Positions 33,791 to 43,224 of a stretch of DNA of 64,000 nt are shown here, in pieces (the first letter of the stretch is position 1; every line of letters begins with the position of its first letter). A model generated the notes under the pieces. The model searched no databases and was not told the origin of the DNA. It saw only the letters and a list, made by a program, of their open reading frames with translations. The stretch covers positions 9,235,547 through 9,299,546 of the forward strand of contig NZ_AP019860.1 of NCBI RefSeq assembly GCF_009002475.1, given 5' to 3'. The DNA is from Candidatus Uabimicrobium amorphum. GTDB lineage: Bacteria; Planctomycetota; Uabimicrobiia; Uabimicrobiales; Uabimicrobiaceae. Made by a program: the position numbers and the translations under genes.

Positions 33791-35017
33791 ATGAAACGCG
33801 TAAAGTCTTTCATAATTCACTTTGTTATTATTGTGGTAATGATGAGTGCTGTTGTCGGCATTGCAAAAAAAATGGATGATATTCGGCCAAACCAAGAGCT
33901 ACAAGAATTTTTGTATTTAGCAAAGAATAACCAAATTAAATCGTTTGCCTTTGGTTTTGAAGCGGAATATGCCGACATATTGTGGATGCTCAGTATCCAA
34001 GCTTTTCGTCAATACGCTATCGAAAAAACGCCGTTTCCAGAGGTAAAGCAAGTATACAAGAGTATTGCTAAATTAGATCCTCATTTTCAAGGAATGTATG
34101 AAACGGCCTGCATCTACATCAACATGGTGGAAAAGAGACCTCTGCCTGGGGTTCAGTTTATCGAGGAGTCTTTGCAGCAAGAAAAAAGTATTGGTGCGAA
34201 ATATCCCGAAAGCGAAAAACTTTCTGGTCAACCGTGGATGTGGTATCTGCTGGGGCGTATATACTGTTTACAGCGTCTAGAACTACAAAACAAAGAGATG
34301 ATCTTTGTTAAAGATACAATGCGTAAGGCAATGGCTTGTATGAATAAGTGTTTGCAGTTAAGTGATGGCAAACATATGGGAGCGCAGTTTTTTGCTTATT
34401 TCCTGGTGCGTTTGGACGAAGGTTTTTCATTTGATTTGGTAACATGGTTGCAAATTTACAGTAGTGCAGGAGATAATGAGGTACTGCAAAATCTTATTTT
34501 AAAAACTATACGTGAGCTTATTGCGGAAGCCCATTTGGATACGATACACAAAAAATTTAGTGAATATCACAAAACTCATGGATCATATCCCACGAAACTA
34601 AGTCAATGTATGCATTTTGTTCCTCTAGAGCCACGCGAAGAAGACATGCGTAAAATAACCGGTGAACTTTTGAACTTAGTGATGAGTTCGTTGCAAAAGT
34701 CTATGACCGCAGAACAAATGGAGCAAGCGATTTTCCGTTTTATTCATCAAGATATGCCTAAAAAATTTCCTAATGGACAACAATATATCATACAACTTAA
34801 TCGCGTATTAAGTCCTAGCATCGAACAAAAAAGACTGGAAAAACAAGTCCGCGGCATACAAATAATGGTGGAGCGATTTAAGAAAAAATTTGGTCGTTTT
34901 CCAAACAATTTGCAGGAAATCGTGAACAAGTCGGGTTTAGACGAGATAAAACCATTACCTCTTGGTAAAAAATATACCTATGATGCAAAAACTGGTGAAG
35001 TGGGAAGCTCTGAATAA
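33791..35017 (+). CDS. Membrane-anchored helical (TPR-like) protein
   Basis: 408 residues starting one base after the permease stop. One membrane anchor lies at about 6-24 (SFIIHFVIIVVMMSAVVGIA). The rest is helical; AEYADILWMLSIQAFRQYAI, LDPHFQGMYETACIYINMVE and WMWYLLGRIYCLQRLELQNK look like degenerate TPR units. The C-terminal part (VERFKKKFGRFPNNLQEIV, KYTYDAKTGEVG) resembles the short beta tail of pseudopilin-like proteins. Function unknown; position suggests an accessory to the ABC exporter. Confidence 0.8.
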   Translation: MKRVKSFIIHFVIIVVMMSAVVGIAKKMDDIRPNQELQEFLYLAKNNQIKSFAFGFEAEYADILWMLSIQAFRQYAIEKTPFPEVKQVYKSIAKLDPHFQGMYETACIYINMVEKRPLPGVQFIEESLQQEKSIGAKYPESEKLSGQPWMWYLLGRIYCLQRLELQNKEMIFVKDTMRKAMACMNKCLQLSDGKHMGAQFFAYFLVRLDEGFSFDLVTWLQIYSSAGDNEVLQNLILKTIRELIAEAHLDTIHKKFSEYHKTHGSYPTKLSQCMHFVPLEPREEDMRKITGELLNLVMSSLQKSMTAEQMEQAIFRFIHQDMPKKFPNGQQYIIQLNRVLSPSIEQKRLEKQVRGIQIMVERFKKKFGRFPNNLQEIVNKSGLDEIKPLPLGKKYTYDAKTGEVGSSE

Positions 35018-35038
35018 AACGGATGATCAGGAGATGCT

Positions 35039-36268
35039 ATGAGCAAAATCTTTGAGAGATTATTAATAGCAAAACAAATATTATCTAAAGACCAATTGGA
35101 GTACTACAAGTGCATTGAAGCTCAAGAGGAAGGGCGAAGGCATCTTGGAGAAATACTTTTTGCGGAGAATATATTGACCAAAGGAACTCTCGATGAACTT
35201 ATGATGTTAGAGGCAAATTACGAAGAGGTCAAAAGCAAAGAGCGTAAACGTAAAAAGGATAAAAGGTTTTTACATGAAGTCAAAAATCTGAAATTGGTTT
35301 GCAAAGAGGATATTGAGTTTTGTGCTGATTTGCGAAAGAGTACAAAGAAATGCTTTTTTGAGTTATTTGTAGAAAAGGGCTATGTGACACCATATATGGT
35401 GCGTAAACTGCTGAGAAAGAAATCCAAAAAGCATTCATCTCCCGAGGATTTAGTTGTTGATGCTACGCAATATCAAAAAGATCGATATTTAGGACAAATC
35501 GCCGTAAAGAACGATTTCATATCAGAATATCAACTACAAGAATGTTGGGCAGAATTAAAGGATAGTTGGCCAAATAAAAAATTGTTGGGAATTCTTCTGC
35601 AAAAAGGATTTATTAATGATAAAAGCGCGCAGAAAATGAATAAAGTTGCGCAAAAAACAATTTCAAAAAAATATCCTTTTTACAAACGACAAAAAGATGA
35701 TATTGTAATTGCGCGTAAAATTGCACGAAAAAGATATTTGAGCCCATGGCGAATTAACAAATGTTTGTTGAAACAACTCAATATAATTCGCAGACAAAAA
35801 AAGTATGTATCTGTACAGCAGATTATGATAGACGATGGGTACTTGACACCGTATTTTTTTCGCAAAGTTCTCAAAATAAAAGATTCCGAAGAAATAAAAA
35901 TTTTACCTATAGTCAAAGAAGAAATTTCCGACATTATAAAAAACGCTTCTTCTGAAGTACATTTGGTTCTCGATGATGAAGATATGAAAGATTTGTCATT
36001 GCCTATACCTTCACCAGACAAAGAGACACAAGAAAAAGAAATCGAAGAAATCGAAGAAATTGATGAAGAAGGCTTAGAAAGCATTGCAAATTTTACCAAG
36101 GATCACTTGGGAATAACCGCTTCGCAAACATTAAATATCAATGAAGATGATTTGCACATTTTTGATGATGAAGAAAGCAATGTTGAAGTAGATATTACTC
36201 TTGTTACAAACTCTGACGACGATGATGATTTTGATTTTGTTGTCAGTGAAAAAAATATAAGTGATTAG
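35039..36268 (+). CDS. Uncharacterised repeat protein with acidic C-terminus
   Basis: 409 residues, no signal or membrane helix. The N-terminal 290 residues repeat a motif of about 45 residues: 'I-x-S-x-x-Q-L-x-x-C ... L-G-x-I-L-x-x-x-x-x-I-T/S' (AKQILSKDQLEYYKCIEAQE ... LGEILFAENILTKGTLDEL; VKNDFISEYQLQECWAELKD ... LLGILLQKGFI). This resembles the N-terminal modules of type II/IV secretion ATPases (MshEN-like), but no ATPase domain follows. The C-terminal 110 residues are strongly acidic. AGGAG lies ahead of the start. Function unknown. Confidence 0.75.
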   Translation: MSKIFERLLIAKQILSKDQLEYYKCIEAQEEGRRHLGEILFAENILTKGTLDELMMLEANYEEVKSKERKRKKDKRFLHEVKNLKLVCKEDIEFCADLRKSTKKCFFELFVEKGYVTPYMVRKLLRKKSKKHSSPEDLVVDATQYQKDRYLGQIAVKNDFISEYQLQECWAELKDSWPNKKLLGILLQKGFINDKSAQKMNKVAQKTISKKYPFYKRQKDDIVIARKIARKRYLSPWRINKCLLKQLNIIRRQKKYVSVQQIMIDDGYLTPYFFRKVLKIKDSEEIKILPIVKEEISDIIKNASSEVHLVLDDEDMKDLSLPIPSPDKETQEKEIEEIEEIDEEGLESIANFTKDHLGITASQTLNINEDDLHIFDDEESNVEVDITLVTNSDDDDDFDFVVSEKNISD

Positions 36269-36281
36269 AGAGGATGTAAAG

Positions 36282-37049
36282 ATGGCAGGACATTCGCATT
36301 GGGCCGGTATTAAGCATAAAAAAGGTGCACTTGATAAAAAACGTGGAAAGCTATTTTCAAAACTCGCAAAAGCAATTATTATTGCCGTAAAAGACGGTGG
36401 AGGAAGTACAGATTTAAGTAGTAATCTTAAACTTCGCTATGCCGTTGATCGCGCCAAAGAAGGCAATATGCCTAAAAATAATATCGAACGCGCTATTAAA
36501 CGAGGTGCAGGTGTTGTTGCTGGGGGAACGGTTTTCTCCGAAATTATGTATGAAGGATATGGCCCTGGAGGTGTTGCGGTAATGGTAGAGGTTATAACGG
36601 ATAACCGCAATCGATCTGCTTTTGAAATACGAAAAATATTTGAAAATAACGGCGGTAAGTTAGGCGAAAGTGGTTGTGTCGCTTATATGTTTGATAAAAA
36701 AGGTGTTATTTCTGTCGAAGAAAAAGGATTTTCGGAAGATGAGTTGATGGAAATAGCTCTAGAGGCGGGTGCTGATGATGTGGTGCATGAAGAGGATGGT
36801 TATGAGATTGTAACAGACCCCGGAAGTCTCAAAGATGTCAAGGAAACTTTAGAGGCAAAAGAAGTGAAAATTGTCTTAGCCGAAGTTACTACCGTTCCAA
36901 GTAACAAAATAGATCTCGATGAGCAAAACGCTCGCCAAGTTTTAGGTTTGGTCTCCGAATTAGAGAATTACGATGATGCTGACAACGTATATTCCAATTT
37001 TGAGATATCGGATGATATAATGGATAAAATATCTAGTGGATCCGAGTAA
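36282..37049 (+). CDS. YebC/TACO1-family protein
   Basis: 255 residues from the ATG at 36282, chosen because it gives the family start MAGHSHWAGIKHKKGALDKK and has AGAGAGGATGTAAAG ahead; a frame start at 36261 would overlap the previous gene. Further blocks: NLKLRYAVDRAKEGNMPKNN, ERAIKRGAG, YEGYGPGGVAVMVE, TDNRNRS and GKLGESGCVAYMFDKKGVI. Members act as DNA-binding regulators or help ribosomes through polyproline stretches. The stop overlaps the miaA GTG start by 14 bases. Confidence 0.95.
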   Translation: MAGHSHWAGIKHKKGALDKKRGKLFSKLAKAIIIAVKDGGGSTDLSSNLKLRYAVDRAKEGNMPKNNIERAIKRGAGVVAGGTVFSEIMYEGYGPGGVAVMVEVITDNRNRSAFEIRKIFENNGGKLGESGCVAYMFDKKGVISVEEKGFSEDELMEIALEAGADDVVHEEDGYEIVTDPGSLKDVKETLEAKEVKIVLAEVTTVPSNKIDLDEQNARQVLGLVSELENYDDADNVYSNFEISDDIMDKISSGSE

Positions 37050-37968
37050 ATTTTTATATGTTTTGGCCGGACCTACAGGAAGCGGAAAGACGAATTCTTC
37101 TATCAAAATAGCACAAACTTTAGATGCCGAAATTATATGTGTTGACTCCATGTCTGTCTATAAGAACATGGATGTAGGAACAGCAAAAGTTTTGCCCCAT
37201 GAACGGCAAAAAATACGTCATCATTTGTTAGATATTTGCGAACCATGGGAAGAATTTAATGTTCAAAAATTTTTACATTTCTGTATTGAGGCCATTGAAG
37301 ATATATTCAAGCGTAACAAAAAAGTTTTATTAGTGGTGGGCACGCCTCTATACTTTAAGGCGCTAGTCGAGGGAATGTTTGAAGCACCCCAGGCCGATGA
37401 AGAATTGCGCAAAAAGTTAGAGTTGCAAGACAGTGCTGACCTTCACTGTAAATTGCAGGAGATTGATAGTGAAGCGGCGGAACGTATTGCCGTAAACGAT
37501 CGTAAGCGTGTCATCCGTGCTTTGGAAGTTTTCCATTTGACAGGGGAAACGATTTCTAAGCTACAACGAGAAAAAACAAAACCTGCGATTCACTATCCTT
37601 GGGGAGGATGTTGTTTAAATTGGCGACGCGACTTACTATACCGCCGCATTGAAAAACGCGTCGACATGATGTTTGAACAAGGTTTAATGAACGAAACAAG
37701 AGAGTTGTTATCTGCAAAAAAAGGTATTTCTAAAACAGCGGCCAAGGCCATTGGATACAAAGATGTTATTGAAGTGATCCTAGGTGAAAAGTCCGAAGAG
37801 GACTTGGTGGATGTGATCAAAAGAAATACACGGCGTTATGCAAAAAGGCAAATGACATGGTGGCGAAGTTTTAATATGCCATGGATTGATCTCGACGAAA
37901 AAAATGGTTCGACCGATTACATTGTTGACGAGGCTTTGAAAATATTTGCAAAACTAGGTCCTGTATAA
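37036..37968 (+). CDS. miaA: MiaA, tRNA dimethylallyltransferase
   Basis: 310 residues from a GTG at 37036. Walker A GPTGSGKT (12-19), DSMSVYKNMDVGTAK, HHLLDICEPWEEFNV, LLVVGTPLYFKALVEG, NDRKRVIRALEVFHLTG and AIGYKDVIEVILGE, then NTRRYAKRQMTWWR are the family blocks. The enzyme adds a dimethylallyl group to A37 of tRNAs reading UNN codons. In DSMSVYK the residue often Q in this loop is S. It overlaps yebC and is followed after three bases by the NHL lipoprotein gene. Confidence 0.95.
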   Translation: MDPSKFLYVLAGPTGSGKTNSSIKIAQTLDAEIICVDSMSVYKNMDVGTAKVLPHERQKIRHHLLDICEPWEEFNVQKFLHFCIEAIEDIFKRNKKVLLVVGTPLYFKALVEGMFEAPQADEELRKKLELQDSADLHCKLQEIDSEAAERIAVNDRKRVIRALEVFHLTGETISKLQREKTKPAIHYPWGGCCLNWRRDLLYRRIEKRVDMMFEQGLMNETRELLSAKKGISKTAAKAIGYKDVIEVILGEKSEEDLVDVIKRNTRRYAKRQMTWWRSFNMPWIDLDEKNGSTDYIVDEALKIFAKLGPV

Positions 37969-37971
37969 CTC

Positions 37972-38904
37972 ATGATAAAATACTTTTTGTTTTTACTAAC
38001 CGTTATTTTATGCGGATGCGATTCTAATCCATACATGGAAAATGATGATGCCATCAGATCATTTGGTGGGCGAGGAAATACCCCTGGAATGTTTAATAAA
38101 CCACGAGGGGCTGCCGTATCACAAGATGGTAACCTTTACATCGTAGATATGACAGGACGTATACAGGTCTTTGATACCTATGGAAAATTTCTTTTTTTGT
38201 TCAATACCCCTGCTATTGCAAAAGGGAAACCCACTGGATTAGGTTTTGCCAAAAACGGAAATCTGCTTGTCGCTGATACACATTATCACCGTGTTCTTTG
38301 CTATACTCCTCAGGGAAAAAAACTATTTTCTTTTGGAAAATATGGTACAAAACCGCCCAATTTTATATATGTTACCGACGTGACTGCTGATGATAAATAT
38401 ATATATGTTTCGCAGTATGGCGGTGCATTAGGTAAATACGACTGTATACAAAAATTTGATTATGAAGGAAATTTTATCGACGCGTGGGGACAAGGAGGCA
38501 GTGCACCTGGTGAGTTTGATCGACCAATGAGTCTTGCGATTGATCAACACAATCATATGTACGTAGCGGATGCGTGCAACCACCGCATACAAAAATTTGA
38601 CCTTCAAGGAAATCTTATTGCTACCTGGGGAAAGATAGGTAGTGATTTGGGAGATCTATCCTATCCTTATGGAGTTGTTGTAACACCAGACGCTTTGTAT
38701 GTAAGTGAATTTGGAAACAACCGTATACAAAAATTTACCTTAGATGGTGAAGCAATTAGTTACTTTGGTACAGGAGGGCGGCAAATAGGTATGTTTGCCA
38801 ACCCCTGGGATGTCGTCATTGCAAATGGGCAGCTTTTTATTGTGGATGCTCTTAATCACAGAATTCAGTACTTTTCTCAGTCGATTTTTAATATGGAGAA
38901 GTAA
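37972..38904 (+). CDS. NHL-repeat lipoprotein
   Basis: 310 residues. Lipobox L-C-G-C16 after a short signal (MIKYFLFLLTVILCGC). The mature part is a six-bladed NHL-type propeller: repeats of 'G-x-F-x-x-P-x-x-x-A-V-x-x-x-G-x-L-Y-V-x-D-x-x-x-x-R-I-Q' such as MFNKPRGAAVSQDGNLYIVD, EFDRPMSLAIDQHNHMYVAD, FANPWDVVIANGQLFIVDAL. NHL propellers bind proteins or other ligands at the surface. The stop is immediately followed by the start of the large GTPase/TIR/WD40 gene, so this outer lipoprotein may relate to it, but that is only position. Confidence 0.9.
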   Translation: MIKYFLFLLTVILCGCDSNPYMENDDAIRSFGGRGNTPGMFNKPRGAAVSQDGNLYIVDMTGRIQVFDTYGKFLFLFNTPAIAKGKPTGLGFAKNGNLLVADTHYHRVLCYTPQGKKLFSFGKYGTKPPNFIYVTDVTADDKYIYVSQYGGALGKYDCIQKFDYEGNFIDAWGQGGSAPGEFDRPMSLAIDQHNHMYVADACNHRIQKFDLQGNLIATWGKIGSDLGDLSYPYGVVVTPDALYVSEFGNNRIQKFTLDGEAISYFGTGGRQIGMFANPWDVVIANGQLFIVDALNHRIQYFSQSIFNMEK

Positions 38905-41900
38905 ATGGTGCAATATAACGCTACGAAGAAAGAGGTTTCGTATAAAGTTGTTTATTATGGTCCAAAATCTTCTGGAACAACTACGAATTTAAAGTATATC
39001 GAACAAAATTCTTCTTATGCTCGTGGAAATAAACTTACATCTATTGCTACTGAGAGAGGGAAAGATTTAAATTTCGATTTTTTATCTTTGAACGTTGGCG
39101 TAATGGGCGGGTTGAAAACAACTTTTCAACTTTTTGGTGTGCCAGGCTCTAAAGATTACATGCCCATACTCAAACTTATATTACAAAATGTCGATGGAAT
39201 TATTTTTGTTGCCGATAGCTGCGATTTAGATGGAAGTGTTCAGGCGATCACAGCACTAGAAAACTCGCTCTTGGAGCAAAACCTTCAACTGAACGATATT
39301 CCACTAGTTATTCAGTGGAATAAACGCGACCATGAAGAGGCAAAGGATATCAAAGTTCTACAAAAAGAAGTGAACTACATGGATGCGCGCGAAACATCGG
39401 CGTCTGCTGTTTCTGGAGACGGGGTTTTCGATACTTTTGAAGTGTTGGCCGATTTGCTTATTGAGCAAAATTATCAATTGGTCTCCAAAAATGAGCAGGA
39501 AAAGCCCAGTGAGAGATTTACGCCTCTTATCGATAAGATCGACAAAATAGAAAAAGTGGAGCCCATAGAGCAGACGCAGCGTAAAGTTTTAAGCCCAGAG
39601 ATCGAAAAGATACTCAAGTCTAATATGAAAAATTTTCAAATTGTGGACGAAAGCTACCATGAAGTACCGGGCGAAGCACGAGTGCTTTTGCTGCGTTTGA
39701 AAGGAAAAATAGACAAAGAAAGTATTACTTTTTTAAAAGAAAAACTACAGGTGTGCTATCTCGAAGGGGATTTTCGCATTGTTTTAGATTTTAAAGATGT
39801 AGAGCACATGCAGAGCACGGCCTTTGGAATGATTATCGAAATTGCCAATAAAGCAAAAATGATGAAGGGGGAAGTGAACCTGGTGTATGTGCGCCCCAAA
39901 ATCAAAACGTTTTTTGAGATGATGGGGGTCCAACATTTTTTAGGTATTTTCGATAGTGAAGAAGAGGCCATTGCAGCTTTTAAAAACAGCGGTGGTGAGA
40001 AAAAACCCGCGATAAGTAAGGTGAGCGAAACTTCTCGTCAGGAGCGCCCAAATCAGCTACAGTATAAAACCGTCGATAAAAACAAAAAGCGCATCTTTTT
40101 GAGTCACTCACCCGATGATGTTAGTGTGGCTGAGGAACTTGAAGAAAATTTCATGGAGAACCGTTACAACATTTGTCGTTACCAAACAGGAGGGGAGTGG
40201 ACGAAAGAAATTACCAACGCTCTTTTAGAAAGTGACTCTGTAGTACTGCTGTGCTCTGACAGTACAGATGACCGCACTTTTTTTAGTCGCGAATGGGCAA
40301 TAGGTGTTATCTTAAAAAAGCAAGTAATCCCCTGCTTTATCAATGACGAGTACGCTCTTCCATTACCATTGCAAAACCTACCAAGTGTGTCATTGCGGAA
40401 GTTTCGCAAAGGTGCCGAAGAATTGTTGACGATTATGAACAACGTGGCAAAGAATCGCCTGAGCCGCAAAATTGCCAACGTAAAACCACTAAAACAAAGT
40501 TTTTTTGGTAAAGCCAACAATAATTATTATGGAGATCATCAACATCTTGTCAGTCTATACCTTAAACTACTGGACTCTCAGAAAGTTTGTGTGATTCCGG
40601 CAGATGCAAAGTGGTCGCATGGTATTGGTAAGACAGAGCTTGTATACCAATTTGTGCAAAACTTTGGCTGTGTTTTCGAAAAAGGTATCGTGTGGATCAA
40701 CGGTGCGAACAATCTCGAAAAAGAATTTGTCAATGCTGCAAAAAATTTGAATATTGAGTATAACAAAAACAATATTCAATTTTTGATGAATTTCAAAATG
40801 TATATGCAAAAAGAACAAACTTTGTTGGTGGTGGATAACGTGGGGGATTTTGAAAAAATGTCTCATGATATCGTACCTGGCTTTGCACCGCTTAGCTGTG
40901 ATTGTCACAGTATATACATAAGTTCGCAAACAGAAATAGAAGGTATTGAAACATACCAAACACCTGTTGTGTCTGCTGAAGATACACTCTCTTATTTAAA
41001 TGGTATACACAAACCCACAAGTATGCTCGACGAAAAAGCAATACGCGAATTGTGCAATCATATCCATTCTTTCCCTATCGCTGTGACTCTTTTATGCAGC
41101 TACTTTGGGAAAAATATGAATAGCACCTATACGCAGTATGTTCAGTCTTTTAGCTCCAAAGAGATGTCTCCTTTCGTTGTTGTGCAGTCAATTATCGAAA
41201 AACATCTTGAGCTAGTAAAAGAGGAAAGTGCGATGACCATGTTAAAAGTCATGGCATTATTTCCCGAGAATCGTAGTGTTACCCTCAACACACTTGCGTG
41301 TTTTTTGGGTGCTAATGAAACCTCGGATGTGATTAAAAAGAATATGCAGCGCTTGGTAGGTCTAAAGCTCCTAAATCAAAATTTGGACAACACTTTGTCG
41401 ATGCATAGTTTAATTCGCAGTGAAACAATGAATTACTTTAAATTAAATGACAAAAATACGATGCGTAACTTTCGCAAAGGTATGGCCCAGAAACTTTTTG
41501 ATTTGTATAAAGAATTTTCTTTTTTAGAGGCGCAACTATTCAAACGAGACTTACAGTCTATCATCGATGATTTTAATATTGCGTTTGTGTGGAGTGAAGG
41601 AAATAAGGAAATTGATAAGTTGCGTTCTGCTCTTGTGAAAGAAAAGAAATATATTGATGAATTTGCACATATCCCGCACTTTTTTATTCAACAGGTGTAT
41701 AGTAATATTCGCGAAAACAACCGCACCGGAGATTTACTTGTAAATATTCTGGAGAATTCTCTTAATCATGTGGCGTGGAAAAAAAATTCTTACTGGTTAA
41801 AAAGAATCAATCGCATTCAAAACGACTCGTCTAAATTGGTGACAACGCGGATCTTAAAATACGCAGGCAATGCGTGCTCGGCAACATTTTCTAAAAACGG

Positions 41901-42708
41901 TAATCGCATCATTGTTGCGACACCGAACTCTGTAAAAACTTGGGACACTGCGACGGGGAAAGAAGTTTCGACTTTGTTATCAAAAGTAACAGACGCCAAT
42001 GTTGTGGAAATGGCACCTAATGGCAAGTATATCATTTTTTGTAAGTATGATACCATTGGCTTTTGGAAGCAAGACGATCCCTTGGTAACGAGGATTAAAG
42101 GGCATAACGATTGGATTTTATCTCTAGCATTCTCTCCATATAGTCGCCTATTCTCTTCTGGTGGACGCGATGGTATTATCAAAATGTGGAGTATCGAAGC
42201 CGGACGACTACTTCGTGTTTTCCGCGGCCATAAAGGTGCTGTTACTTCGTTGAGTTTTTCACCGCGCAACACCGAGATGATTTCCGGTGGAACGGATAAG
42301 AATGTAATCTTGTGGAGTTTAGAGACGAATAACATTCGCAAATTAGAAGGACACTTTGACACCGTAACAGCAATTACATACTCTCATGATGGTTCAACTG
42401 CCATTTCTGGAGCGAAAGACTGTTTGGTAAAATTATGGGATACGAAAACAGGCAAAGAAGTGTTTACATTTGCTGGTCACAAAAAAAGCATAACGTCCGT
42501 TGCATTTTCTCCTAATGGCAAACTTGGTTTATCGACGTCTTTGGATGGGACTATGCGTTTATGGTGTTTGAACACAGGTCGCGCACTTCAAGTTTTTGCA
42601 ACGGATCGCGCTTTGATAACCGGACGTTTTTGTGGTAATGAGATTTGGGCATGCAACAATTCGATGATACCAGTTGTTTATCATTTTAATTTAGAGCAAA
42701 ACCTATAG
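38905..42708 (+). CDS. MglA-GTPase / STAS / TIR / NB-ARC / WD40 multidomain protein
   Basis: 1267 residues. (1) 1-195: MglA-like small GTPase (VVYYGPKSSGTTTNLKYI, TERGKDLNFDFL, FQLFGVPG, NKRD at 139-142); the P-loop reads GPKSSGTTT, without the usual GKT lysine. (2) 256-360: STAS domain (LLLRLKGKIDKESITFLKEK, VEHMQSTAFGMIIEI). (3) 393-510: TIR domain (KKRIFLSHSPDD, VVLLCSDSTDD, FFSREWAIGVIL, VIPCFIND). (4) 545-850: STAND/NB-ARC ATPase (Walker A HGIGKTEL 572-579, Walker B TLLVVDNV 639-646, winged-helix-like tail with MHSLIR). (5) 985-1260: about six WD40 repeats (GHNDWILSLAFSP, GHKGAVTSLSFSP, GHKKSITSVAFSPNG). The last three modules mirror NLR/APAF1-type receptors: WD40 sensor, ATP-driven assembly, TIR effector. 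Start directly follows the NHL lipoprotein gene. No similar full-length architecture is known to me. Confidence 0.9.
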   Translation: MVQYNATKKEVSYKVVYYGPKSSGTTTNLKYIEQNSSYARGNKLTSIATERGKDLNFDFLSLNVGVMGGLKTTFQLFGVPGSKDYMPILKLILQNVDGIIFVADSCDLDGSVQAITALENSLLEQNLQLNDIPLVIQWNKRDHEEAKDIKVLQKEVNYMDARETSASAVSGDGVFDTFEVLADLLIEQNYQLVSKNEQEKPSERFTPLIDKIDKIEKVEPIEQTQRKVLSPEIEKILKSNMKNFQIVDESYHEVPGEARVLLLRLKGKIDKESITFLKEKLQVCYLEGDFRIVLDFKDVEHMQSTAFGMIIEIANKAKMMKGEVNLVYVRPKIKTFFEMMGVQHFLGIFDSEEEAIAAFKNSGGEKKPAISKVSETSRQERPNQLQYKTVDKNKKRIFLSHSPDDVSVAEELEENFMENRYNICRYQTGGEWTKEITNALLESDSVVLLCSDSTDDRTFFSREWAIGVILKKQVIPCFINDEYALPLPLQNLPSVSLRKFRKGAEELLTIMNNVAKNRLSRKIANVKPLKQSFFGKANNNYYGDHQHLVSLYLKLLDSQKVCVIPADAKWSHGIGKTELVYQFVQNFGCVFEKGIVWINGANNLEKEFVNAAKNLNIEYNKNNIQFLMNFKMYMQKEQTLLVVDNVGDFEKMSHDIVPGFAPLSCDCHSIYISSQTEIEGIETYQTPVVSAEDTLSYLNGIHKPTSMLDEKAIRELCNHIHSFPIAVTLLCSYFGKNMNSTYTQYVQSFSSKEMSPFVVVQSIIEKHLELVKEESAMTMLKVMALFPENRSVTLNTLACFLGANETSDVIKKNMQRLVGLKLLNQNLDNTLSMHSLIRSETMNYFKLNDKNTMRNFRKGMAQKLFDLYKEFSFLEAQLFKRDLQSIIDDFNIAFVWSEGNKEIDKLRSALVKEKKYIDEFAHIPHFFIQQVYSNIRENNRTGDLLVNILENSLNHVAWKKNSYWLKRINRIQNDSSKLVTTRILKYAGNACSATFSKNGNRIIVATPNSVKTWDTATGKEVSTLLSKVTDANVVEMAPNGKYIIFCKYDTIGFWKQDDPLVTRIKGHNDWILSLAFSPYSRLFSSGGRDGIIKMWSIEAGRLLRVFRGHKGAVTSLSFSPRNTEMISGGTDKNVILWSLETNNIRKLEGHFDTVTAITYSHDGSTAISGAKDCLVKLWDTKTGKEVFTFAGHKKSITSVAFSPNGKLGLSTSLDGTMRLWCLNTGRALQVFATDRALITGRFCGNEIWACNNSMIPVVYHFNLEQNL

Positions 42709-43164
42709 TTTTTTTACCCGTAAGGGATTCGTGCGTAGTAAATCTCGTGGTGAAATAGCAGCTCCGTTTAGTATATGTTTGACAATTTGTAAAACTTCGG
42801 GGCTGCGCAAAGATAGTTGTTCTATTTCGTCTACAGTAAACCACTGTGCTGCCAATGTCTCTTCGTCAGGTTGTGACTTAGGGGGAGTTTCGTCTACCGG
42901 ACGCGCTGTAAAAATGATGCGAAATCGACTAGTACTATCTGGATTTGCAATGTACTCAATACGGTAAATTCCTTCGATAAAAATGTGAATGCCCGCTTCC
43001 TCTAATGTTTCTCTTTCTGCTGCTTGTAAAAGATCTTCACGTGGCAAGACACCTCCCCCAGGAAAATACCATTTGCCTTTTTTTTCTTGTACAAGTAAGA
43101 ATTTATGTCCTTGACGAGCAACAATAATGGTAAAAAAATGCGAAGGGATGGGCTCTCTTGGCAT
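42703..43164 (-). CDS. Nudix hydrolase
   Basis: 153 residues from the ATG at 43164, which has AAGGAGAAAATA upstream; a longer frame from 43212 would run into the terminator hairpin. The Nudix box is complete (G-x5-E-x7-R-E-x2-E-E-x-G: GGVLPREDLLQAAERETLEE then AGI). The opening (HFFTIIVARQGHKFLLVQEK, GKWYFPGG) is typical of MutT-like enzymes that hydrolyse nucleoside diphosphates linked to other groups; the substrate cannot be told. Its stop codon abuts the stop of the convergent GTPase/TIR/WD40 gene (the two share the hexamer CTATAG). Confidence 0.93.
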   Translation of the reverse strand: MPREPIPSHFFTIIVARQGHKFLLVQEKKGKWYFPGGGVLPREDLLQAAERETLEEAGIHIFIEGIYRIEYIANPDSTSRFRIIFTARPVDETPPKSQPDEETLAAQWFTVDEIEQLSLRSPEVLQIVKHILNGAAISPRDLLRTNPLRVKKL

Positions 43165-43189
43165 TATTTTCTCCTTAGGTGTATGAGTG

Positions 43190-43214
43190 AAATGCCCTCG
43201 TTGAGAGGGCATTT
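43190..43214 (-). terminator. Hairpin after the DUF11 gene
   Basis: A perfect 10-base-pair stem (AAATGCCCTC/GAGGGCATTT) with a 5-base loop, just beyond the DUF11 gene stop at 43225 and just before the Nudix start. It ends in TTT on either strand. Likely terminator for the DUF11 gene. Confidence 0.7.
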
Positions 43215-43224
43215 GTTATATGTT

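Noticed and set aside
41817..42362. 181-codon minus-strand frame
   Set aside because: Antisense to the WD40 repeats of the TIR fusion and without a ribosome site.
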